A stretch of DNA of 64,000 nucleotides from Cyathus striatus (Eukaryota > Basidiomycota > Agaricomycetes > Agaricales > Nidulariaceae): NCBI GenBank assembly GCA_025738555.1, contig JAOVFP010000006.1, positions 5,394,001-5,458,000 of the forward strand, written 5' to 3'. Shown here in pieces: positions 33,810 to 44,168 of this stretch. Below the pieces are notes generated by a model, which worked only from the letters and a program-made list of their open reading frames with translations, made no database searches and was not told the origin of the DNA. The first letter of the stretch is position 1, and each line of letters opens with the position of its first letter. The translations under genes were made by a program, and so were the position numbers.

Positions 33810-36193
33810 CCTCGGATTTTCGTTCTGCATTCTAGTCTACCCTCTCGAGTCTTACCAAATCATCCTCAAGTTTCTCGATGTTTATTTGTGCATAAGTATG
33901 TCATTATCCATTTCTTTCCCTTAAATCTTCATCCAAGTTGTTTACTAGGTATCTACTTGTTTCAGTGCTGGCGTAGGTTCCTGGGTTATTTTGTATGAAG
34001 GGTGCAAAGAGTAAGTTTGCAAAAGCTTCAGTGTGTTCATCGTATCTTTCTGACCTTTACCATTTAATAGTATGTCGCACATTTGTCACTCCTTCCACCC
34101 CAAAACTCCGTCACAGGCTGATTGATAGGCAGAGGAGCTTTAGTAGTAAAGGAGGAGGCTGGAAAGGTGCACTTCATTCCATAGACTCAGTATTTCGTAG
34201 TACTATGTACAAATATATAGGCAAATATATATTTTATTACAAATTTCCAGTGCTATTGCATACATCCTTATCCATTTTCTTGGAAAGAAAGAATAAGAGC
34301 AATACTGTTGTGCATAAAAATTATAATAGCACTGACAGATTTTATTGAACTCACAATTCAATGGGGGACTCACTACAATCTCATATGGTCGATGTGATAA
34401 TATATCACACTCATGATTTCCCATGAGCAGCATGAGTGGCCATAAGAAAGAGCTACTTGGGGTGGCCGCAAATTAACATCTACCCCTATATGATCAAACC
34501 ATAAAATCACATCAACTCATACCGCGCACATCAACTCACATTACATTACATTCTCACAAGAGATTCGCCTGAATTTAGTGATGTCGAGTTCGAAGCACTT
34601 CGAAGCAATTCGAAGATGAATCAACTAGTACAGAATCACGTGATTCTGGTATGAACAACCATCAGCGGATACGATTTCTGCTGCTCAATGTCAACGACGA
34701 TGATGACCCTCCTCGTCATTCTGCCATCTATAACATACCATTTTGAAGCTTCCCTATAGAGCGCTATAGTATAACAGGTCTCGCTTCCTTCCTATCGTTA
34801 AACCTTAGTGAACCCAACGAACATCTGTACCATCTGCTAACTCGAAACCCCTGCTCTCCACCAATGCAACCACGACTCACCGTACCAAAAAGCAACGCCA
34901 TCTCACAATTTCAGAACGAGAACAGAACACCCCAAGTTCGACATTGCCATCCCCTGCATCCAGGTACATTCTGCACTTTCGTCCCAGAGCCCAATCTGAC
35001 TAATTGATCACTTAGCTACTTGCGTTCCGGAGGCGTAGACCGAAGATGACGAAGTACAAGCTTAAGAATTACGCAGTCGCAGAGCAGACCAAGTGCCGTA
35101 GGAAATGGCATAGCGAGCATGTCCCCCAACGTTATATCCTCCCCTACGCCCCTCTCTCTCTCAACTAGCAAGGGCAGCACCCTCCATCGTTGCTCCTCCT
35201 TCCCCCTCATACTACCATCTTCTCTCTATTTCGCTTACTCATCTCCTAAATCCATGTATACCTCCCTCGCGACAACACTCACTTCTCAAATGGCTCTCGT
35301 TCACGTCCTACTCCGACTTCCCCCTCTTTGACCCTGGAACTTCGGAGCTCTATCTTCCTTAACAATGACTAGGACCTACGATGGCTCATTCCGGACATGA
35401 TACAAATTACCATTCGCCGGCTCGGGATCATCCACGGAGGGAAGAAGAGGGATAGATGAAAATGGTGGTGTATGACGCTGATGGCGAGTGGGAGCAAGAG
35501 GTGTTGATGAGGGAGGCGGAGGTTCGACTGGACGAGTTTGATGGTGCACTGACTCTGAAGGTATCAAGCGCAGTGAAGGGCTCTGTTTTGAAGGGGGTAG
35601 GGGGTGGGGGTGGAAGAATGATATCATGGCATGAAGACGCGACCTCTACAACCATTACTTCCATACTCGTCTCTTCCTCTACCCCCATCCTACATCCATC
35701 CTCGTCTCTTTCTGTGCCCCCGTCCTCAGTGTCCCCACTTACGCACTCTGTCCAACAACCAAAAGAACATCGATTTTTTGTCTATTTAATAGCTGTCATA
35801 TTATTCATCGATAAGTCTTACTAAACAGAATAATAAGGGGTAGTGAGCTATGCCGCTTGCCGGCCTTATTTCTTTATTATTATCAGTGTGCACTGTTGCA
35901 ATATTACATATGTCCTTAGGCGTTTATCAGCTCCATTTTGAAATAGTAAAGATAGCTATGGGCCCAGTAGGAATATTATATGGACACTGTGCAGCTAATT
36001 GAAGGCATGTGGTATAAATCCTAAGATAACTGAAAGTTAACTAGAAATATTCTCCTAATGTTCATAAGTTGTCCTGTTTTTCAGATTAGCTGTAGTGTTA
36101 CATCTACCTAATATATTTTATCTAATTATACATCATAATTATTTTGTTTAGATTAAGTAGTAATAGCTTAATGCTGTCATTGTTTATGCATAT
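33810..36193. other. Mixed region with a GC-rich multi-frame island
   Basis: 33810-35000 shows no supported gene. At 35016-35790 GC rises and frames are open on both strands: plus 35456-35824 begins MKMVVYDADGEWEQEVL, and minus 35627-35376 is proline-rich. At least one real exon is likely, but strand and product cannot be settled. 35830-36193 is AT-rich spacer. Confidence 0.3.
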
Positions 36194-37362
36194 TGATAAG
36201 ACTGTGACTAACTTTTAGAGTATGTTTATTTACATAGTTTTAACACCACCAACAAGGAACATAAAGTTCAAGTTAGATTATATTTAGTTCGAGGGTGCAA
36301 GAGTTTCAAGTATAGTAAAATGAACAATGTATTTAATAGTAGATAACATGATTGCTTTCAGGTACTTCCAGAACAGACTTCAGACTTCAGATTTATACTC
36401 AGAATCCAATATCAATTTCAGACATACTCTACTGCAAGAATGGAAGTACAGCCCATGCAGTGCTTAAGGTATTCTAAGGTATGTCTAACTACTTATATAC
36501 TTAATTACATGGCAGCAGTCTCATGTGCGATGGAATAGGTATAGTAGAACTGTATCATAGATATCCAAATATTATTAAGTCCACAAGAGGTGTTGTTCAA
36601 CCTCCACATGTGAAACCATGCAAACGTGTTCTGTTTCAGAGGTGCATCAAGTGCCATGCCATACTATTAATAAACACGCATCAAGACATGTGCTAATACA
36701 TGTGCTAATCCTGGACAAGTACTTGGATATAATGGACACCAGTGTTACTGGTACTGGCACATCTGATGGCACTACCAAATGTGCTGTGGGTAGTATTTGA
36801 TGCATGTTTCAAAATCCTGGGGGAATGTGGTTTCCTGCATGGTGGCAGTATTACACAGGAGAGACATATGGACATTCTGGGTTATTTGAGAGACTGTGCA
36901 ATAGCTATGAGTTGTGGTATCTGGTGTGACTAGTGGTACCAAGAGCCCTCTAGTCCGAAGTATTCCTCTAAAATTCTGTGATTGTCTAGTTTAGTACTGG
37001 GAGTGTTATTCTGGGTACAGGGAATTACTGATATGATCCTGAGTATTATCTTTGGGTCTTTTCCACATTGTATAGCTATCTAGTACTTTGTAATTTATGT
37101 AGGAATCATTAGCCCAATTATATTGCCCTTGTGTCGAATTCCTTGGTTCATATTGTGCAGATACTTTGACTGGCAGTGCATGACTCAGCTCCAGCCCTTG
37201 GACTCTTCCCTTGATAGTGTTATTCAGATAGAATACTCTAGTTGGCAGCTTGGGACTCACCCCAACTCTTGGACTCTGGGACTTGATTCACTAACTGTAT
37301 TACTAGTACTGATTGTCTATTATATTTCGAAAAATAGCCCTTATATTTTACTAGGCATATCA
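36194..37362 (+). mobile_element. Solo LTR, family A, full length (1169 bp)
   Basis: Starts TGATAAGACT, ends GGCATATCA, and is flanked by a perfect 4-bp ATAT duplication (36190-36193 and 37363-37366). Length and sequence match the inverted copy at 18475-19642. It has fewer CpG sites than that copy. No retrotransposon internal region adjoins it. Confidence 0.85.
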
Positions 37363-39308
37363 ATATACATATCAGTGTCCTGCAGGTGACACATCAATTG
37401 TATTAATCATGTTGTGCACACCAATTAATATTTGTGATAATGTAGTTTAATACTACTACTATTAAGACTGTGAATGATTGAATAGCATAATGCTTGGGAT
37501 GAGTCAGCACTACCTCATGAGATCGAGCCGAAGACATAGAGAAATGACATCAGTGATAAGAATTGAGAATGATGAATATGTTGTTCAGCACTGTAAGCAT
37601 TGCATAATACTTACATAGTTATCCCAGGAAGGGCTGACAGTTTTTGACAGTACACACAGTACTGAACAGTACCATGCATGTACCATGCAGTACTAATTAG
37701 TACTGTAAATGTACCATACATACTGTACATACTGCACAACAGATATTAATTTACAGTATAAATTGTAACCTAAATAAGGTATGTAAATCAATTAAACACT
37801 TATTTATTATGTTATAACACTGGTTGATGAGGGTAAAAATTGAATCAATGTCACAAGTTCTCATCAGCATAGTATTTATAGTAAATCTATGACTTGTCAA
37901 GAATTAAATAGCTCATGTAATGTTACTTTAAAGTTTGTAGTGATTAGGATGTGGTACTAGTTGGTTACATATATCTTAATACCATAGTATTCACTTATAA
38001 TCTGCTAAAGTTTTAGATTTATGCTGTCTCAAGAAACTATTGAGCATGATTTAATACATTTTAAAGGATTTTGGGACATTTTTCATGGTGTATACTATAG
38101 GAATGGCCAGCTACTTAGCCATTTTTAGCACCGGAACTGGTACTCTGGTGGGAATGATTTTTACGGAATCATAACTAGATTAATGAAAGGATGCCAAAAA
38201 TGATTTTTTCGAGATTTTACCTGTTTTTTCTGGCTGATGGCCAAAATTTTGGGTCAAAAATGCAAAAGATCAGTTTGAGCGAAATTGGCTCATGGAAACC
38301 AAAAGCAAACCCTTGAAATATGCTATTCTGATGGTTTTCGGAGGCCAGAAGGCATTGTGAGTGTGGGAAAAAATCAACCAAAAATGTTGGTAGTGTTTGC
38401 ATGACCCCAACTGTACAACAACTTCCATGTACCATGCAGCATTGGTGTAGTATCTATTGCAGTATCACAGTACATGTATTAGTGATATGTGACCAGCATC
38501 ATAAATGTACCTTTTAAGTAAGGCTTCAACTATACACTATACTATACCCTATATATAGGGTATTTACTCTATCCCTATCCCTATCCCTATACTAAAATTC
38601 CTACTTTTTCTGTATAGAGTATTTATTAGTGTATAGGGTAAGTATATAGTTATATTTTATTTGGATATTTTCATGACATTAGGCTTAGATTTAGCCTAGA
38701 TAGTAGCTTACAGAAACCATATATAGTTGGAATAGAGATTATGCTTCAAAAGTTACTAATAAATATCACTTTTATGCAACCTTCTACCTTGAAAAATAGA
38801 TATGTAATCCATTAAAGTATTTTTAAACTCATCCACTCATTGTAGCAACATAGAAGATATTGGCAAACCAAGTACAGAGAAATTATAGTCTTCTTAAAAG
38901 GTACACTCAGCTAATAGAGTTGGCTAAAGTGTCTATTGAATTTTGGTAAAACTTTAATAGATATGAACAGTTAATAAAAGGAATACAATACATTTATCCA
39001 CTACAGTGTGATATGAACTATAATAAATATTATTGGTATTGTGTGCCTTACAGATGGCTTAGCACAGATGTTCTTACAATATGTCTGTTAGTCCTCTCCA
39101 CCTACATCCTCTCCAACCATATTGTCTCCAGATATGTATTTTTCAGCTATGTTGTCTATGACCTTGCTATCTTCTGCCAGATCTGTATAACTATAAATAT
39201 TAGTGTAGTATAAAATTATAAAGCTATACAAATGGAATACAAATAGAGAAATTGAACATTACTCAATAATTGAGGAAATAACTTATAAGTATTGCAAGGG
39301 TAAAGGTG
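37363..39308. other. AT-rich spacer with short palindromic repeats
   Basis: No gene supported. 37640-37750 is dense in AGTACT/GTACC palindromes. 38530-38650 has TATACCCTATATATAGGGTA and a short (CCCTAT)n run around 38570-38592. 39013-39213 is open but has no recognisable motif. Confidence 0.4.
38240..38425 (-). repeat. Second copy of the dispersed repeat also at 12.8 kb
   Basis: The minus frame reads LLASENHQNSIFQ and GFHEPIS, matching the plus-strand segment at 12790-12925. No termini visible. Confidence 0.5.
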
Positions 39309-39316
39309 TGCTCAAC

Positions 39317-40892
39317 TAGGGCTGTACACCGTACCGTATACGGTATATGGGCGTACACAATACAGTGACAATACGGTTACGGTATGTCCGTAACCGTACC
39401 GTATCTGCTCATTTTTTACATCTTGCAAAAACGGTACGGTACCGTAAACGGTCAAATACGGTATATACGGTCTATACGGAATATGGATTCTGTATTTAAA
39501 AGCTAGGCAAGCGGAAAAAGTATTGTGGAAACACTAATGCTTTCCTGCACTGATTCCGCTGGCATGAAGAGTACGAAGCCGATACTTTGCCAACCTTAAA
39601 GTACGTATAGTCTCTGCCGAAAGACTGGCACGACACAGCAAAACAATATCTCGGCCCCCAGAAAACACTCTCTCGACACCAATTGCAGATCCTAAATAAT
39701 GACACACCAGATGTATCACAGTGTCAGAACGAGCAATAAAAAATAAATAAGAGTTATACATACCAGGAATAGATAAGATATCCATTGCAAGGTAATAAAG
39801 ATTCGGAAGCTGAGCTTGATAACAAAGCCACCACTCGAATGGGCTACACAAATTGAAGCTTTCAGGTGGCAGCTTGAAGTAGGCATCTAGCTTGTCAATG
39901 AAGGATGCTCTTTTCTGGAGTAATGAGCGGTAAAATCAAATCTCGGATTTTCAGTGCTTGTACTTGCGTGCTCAAATAAAGAACCATTGCGCTGTGCAGA
40001 AGTAGCTTGATACTTTCCAGAGTAAATCTGTTCAAAATGCATACGCAGAAGCTGTTTTGCGTAGTCGACGTCGTTCAAAAGTTCTAAATCGTTTTCGTAG
40101 TCTTTAACTAATCCTTGATATGATATTCTAGGATTGAGAACTTTCGCAAGTATCAAATATTGTGCCACATTGAAATAAAGCAAATGAACTTACACGCTGC
40201 CCAGATATAATAAAGAGATTTGTCGAAGCGGTGGTAATAACCACTAAGCTTCGTATGAGCGTTGATCAACCTGGTCCAAACATGAGGATTTGTGCTATTT
40301 TATAACGAAACAATAGCTTTCTTCAGCTCTTCTTGAAGGCCCCAGAATATGGCGTGAGTAGTCGATAGCATGGGATGCTTCGTTGCTGACATTTGCATAG
40401 TTGCCTATCGAAATGCGAGAAGCCATGTTGAAACGGTCTCGATAGCATTCCATTCTTGGGCTGAAAGCTCCAGTCCGTGCAAATCCTTGTAGCGAACAGT
40501 GAACTCGTCAATGTCTTCTCGGTATTCCAATGCATGGTCTACAAATTTTTAATACATATTTCTATGATATATAGAGAACGCACTCATCATTTGATGGGTT
40601 GAGGGCCATCGTGTGTGTACATCCAAAATTGGCATGATGTAGCAGCATATCTTATCTTAGAAATAAGTGTGCTCATGCGCTAAATCTCACTTCCATGAAG
40701 ATATTTTACGCAAACACACCGTAAGCCGTAACAGACCGTAATACATCCATAAGAGTACGGGTACTATACGGGTCCAAACCGTACCGTAATTATACCGTAT
40801 TAGATTTACTTTATGGCTCATACGGGACGGCTACGGGACCGTATATATGGTTACCGTACACCCGTATTATACGGGTACGGTGTACAGCCCTA
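39317..40892. mobile_element. hAT transposon, internally deleted, 1576 bp
   Basis: Perfect terminal inverted repeats TAGGGCTGTACACCGTACC (left) and its complement at the right, with an exact 8-bp target duplication TGCTCAAC (39309-39316 and 40893-40900). 8-bp duplications and TAGGG-type ends are hallmarks of hAT elements. Both subterminal zones are packed with CGGTA and TACGG motifs, the likely transposase binding sites. It carries the C-terminal part of a transposase on the minus strand. Confidence 0.95.
39534..40530 (-). pseudogene. hAT transposase, C-terminal part, broken
   Basis: In minus-strand order the frames read LELSAQEWNAIETVSTWL (about 40480), MQMSATKHPMLSTTHAIFWG, then AKVLNPRISYQGLVKDYEND (40150-40100). 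The hAT dimerisation domain follows, split by an intron: DILSIPG, then SAIGVERVFSGGRD and LSAETIRTLRLAKY. These are conserved hAT C-terminal blocks. A TAG at 40405-40407 interrupts it where a CAG would be expected, and further frame breaks follow. The N-terminal zinc finger and most of the catalytic core are missing, so the element cannot move on its own. Confidence 0.85.
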
Positions 40893-40990
40893 TGCTCAAC
40901 ACCTAAAAAAAGAAAAGAAAATGTGAATCAGTGATATGCCTTAAAACTATTTAATGGTTAAATCTCTCTATTTGTCATATAATATTAGCA

Positions 40991-41240
40991 CTCAGTATTA
41001 GTAATGCATATCATGAGTACAAGGGTTGGGATGAGTCCCGAGTTGCCAATCAAAGTGTTCTATTTTGAATACATTATTAAGGGAATGGGACATCTGAGAG
41101 CTGGGGTTGAGTCCTGCACTGCCAGCAGAAATATGTATTTGATATATACTAAAGGAATAATACAAGATGTGTAATATCTAATTACTAGAGTCCAAAAGAC
41201 TATGTATGAGCACCCAGTACTTGATTAAACCTAAGGGAAT
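40991..41240 (-). mobile_element. LTR family A, 3' fragment
   Basis: Contains GAGTCCCGAGTTGCCAATC, GGGGTTGAGTCCTGCACTGCC and a GCACCCAGTACTTG block in the same order as the minus-strand 18475 LTR. Both ends are lost. Directly downstream comes a CpG-rich, non-repetitive segment (41240-41400). Confidence 0.6.
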
Positions 41241-41483
41241 GTGTTCCGCGCGTTCCTGTCACGTGATCAAACGCGAGGCGTTAGAACCGTTATCTCCGAA
41301 CCGGTTAATGCGGTTACGCATAGCCCGGAACAAGTCATGTGACTTTGTACTTGTACTCCGAGAATATCCCGCTGTTTTAATCTACCAAATGGAATTCCAC
41401 ATGTATTACATGGCTCCGCATGGTCTATATGTTGGAAACAGCATTATGTCGTCATATATAGTAGTCCCACAGCTGACTTTATT

Positions 41484-41777
41484 ACACCTGCTGATGATGC
41501 AGCAGTAGTTGGTATTGATGAAAACTGAGCTGTTCCTCCACTACAACAAAATGCTGAAAATACAGAATTACAAAATATGGATAGCAATGCAATGGAAACA
41601 GGAAATTCTGTGGAGCCAGATGTTAAAATGGTAGTGATAGATGGAATTGTTATGGGGCCAACTCATTGTGCTTATAAAAATTGTTCAGCCAAACTGGCAA
41701 ATGCATGCACTGGAGTATTTTGTCTGAGACATGAGACCCAGTCAAAATTCAATCTAATGAGAGCGTACGAGATCTGA
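41484..41777 (+). pseudogene. KDZ transposase remnant with CxC-type cysteine cluster
   Basis: The plus frame reads TPADDAAVVGIDEN, a TGA stop (41526-41528), then on from AVPPLQQN to VVIDGIVMGPTHCAYKNC, followed by ANACTGVFCLRHE. The spacing of Cys and His after DGIVMGP matches the cysteine cluster found in basidiomycete KDZ (Kyakuja-Dileera-Zisupton) transposases. The frame ends 17 codons later, and the catalytic core is absent. The TGA can come from CGA or TGG by one transition. The fragment lies between an LTR remnant and the disrupted gene at 42.2 kb. Confidence 0.6.
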
Positions 41778-44168
41778 CTAGGTCATAATTTCCGCAGAAT
41801 TCAGTTCTCCCTCGTTTATACAGAATATAACGATTTAGAATGTATTACAGTGAGGCTTAGTGAGGTACATCGTAACTTAATTTCCATTTCAGATCTAGTT
41901 AGACCTACCTACTTATTTAATCTAGTGAGGTATGGTGATATCTGAATTCATCGTGAAATAATCTAGGGTTGCAGACATTCAACTTAACAGAGCATGGGCG
42001 GTCTGTGTCCATCTGATTTAAAGTTACGTGTTAATCTAGGGATTTCCGAACAAATATAATGAAATCTTATGATCTGTCGTATGATATATGGTGTGATCCA
42101 AGTGTGGTCTAACATTATCAGAAAGTACTCGACACAGATCTAGGGATATCTGATGTAAATCTAACAAAAGTGTAGCATAAAGTGATCCTAGGCTCTAGCC
42201 ACTGGCAGAGTGATCTACGAGTTTTTACCGTTTAGCATTGCGTCTAGTTTTGACCGCTGCAGTGCCTGTTGCTGGAGCCAACTTCATTTTTTTCGACTTC
42301 AGTTGGTATTCCTACATCAATAACTAATGTTAGGATAACATCGAAGAACAATTAGAGCAAACTTACATTAAAAATATCTGTGCCTTTCAGTGAAACCCAG
42401 TGGTGATCAAAATCCGCCTTCAACCCTTTTGGATTTACCTTGCACCAGTCAATTGCGCAAAGATTTCTACCAATTAAGGAGCATTAGGACCTGTTATAGA
42501 TTTGATCACAGGTCGAAAGAATGACACTTACCGCGCTGAAGTGGTTTTTGTGGGTACCATGAGGCGGTTTGATACAGTCCCACCTAGGGACTAACACGGG
42601 TTAGCATATTCCAGGTGCTAACCCGAAATTACGTCACCCATGCGGGTTAGCATCCACCCGGATGATGAATGGGTGTCACCCGCGGGTGAAGGGGGATACA
42701 CGGGTGAAAAATATGAATTTTAAACTCAGCCAACCTGTTCTCCTACCTATGCAAAACTTTCATTTCATGTTGTATCAGTGGACTGATAGTTTCTATATAT
42801 TGCAGTGTATATTAGTGTACTTATACCTATGCAGATGTTTCATTGTATGATGTATTAGAATGAACTTTGGATGGTATTTTGGTATTTAATTAATAAATTT
42901 GATGGGGAATACAATTATGAAGTAATTGACTTCAAATTAATTAGCGAGCACACTACGTAATTAGGTACAGTATACAACCGTCATGCGTCACATGTGACAG
43001 AAAACATGATGTCTTCATAACTCTTTTCTCCCTCCTCTAATTTTTACAAAATCTGTATGGGGATATAGCAAAGTACTTTATGAATGTTACTGCAAAATAT
43101 TTAATACATTTGATGGAGGGAAGCTGGTCAAATATGCAAAATGGTGGATGGGAATGGATTTTGATCAGCATACATGGCGTGACAGTCAATTATTTATTGC
43201 GAAGCCATTCAAAATTAGTAGTGCCGAAGTCCTGGATCAGTTTATAAATAAAGTTTTGATGTCATGCAAGATGGTGAATATCACACAATCTGTAATTCTA
43301 TAAAGATATGTAATAGAAAATATAAATTATTGCTTGTCTTCAACAACTGTATACTTTAAGAGTGATTAGGCAACGTCATGGGTAACCCATGGGTGTCTGG
43401 AGCTCGACCCATACCCATTCCCACGGGTACGGGTGGCCATGGGTATCACAACCCACGGGTTTTACTAATACTTACATATTTCACAATTTGAATAAATATA
43501 TAATGAATTAATTCATATCAATTGAAGCAGATGTACGATAATCTTGTGTAATAGCTCATTTTGTACGTAGCCGTGACTGGTATTCGTACGCTAGCACGTG
43601 CGATGTTTGAGTGAAAGCAGCTGCTTTTATTGTGCTATTTCCTGAATATAGGATATATGGAATGCTTATTTTGTAGTGCTTGAACCAGATGTGCGAACGT
43701 CCTGTATAATAGCTCATTGTGTACGTATACTACACGGGTACTTGTACACAAATATTCGAGAGAGTCGAGTGAACACTACTACTTACATCGTACTATCTCC
43801 AGAATATAAGAGATACAGAATGCCTATTTCATAGCACTTGAACCAGATGTGCCAATGTTATGTATAGTAGCTCATTTTATACATAGGCAACATGTGTATA
43901 AGTATGCGAAAAGACGAAGGAGTCGAGCAATAACTGCTGGTTGTATCATACCATCCTCAGAATTTAGGAAATTCTACAAAACATAGAAGAATATTAAATA
44001 AACATGTATCATGTACAATACACAGTGATATAGAGCTTGTAATATAGTGTGTGTAACCATTATATCACAATGCAATATGTCTGTAGAAATACAAAAGGTG
44101 TGAGTGTGATATAGAGAAGGAACCCTAATTTCTGTGTACTTGGGAAGAGGCAGACAATATTATTAATA

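Noticed and set aside
38530..38650. Interstitial telomere from the CCCTAT run
   Set aside because: Only about four hexamers are present and the flanks are part of a local palindrome. A chance microsatellite is simpler.
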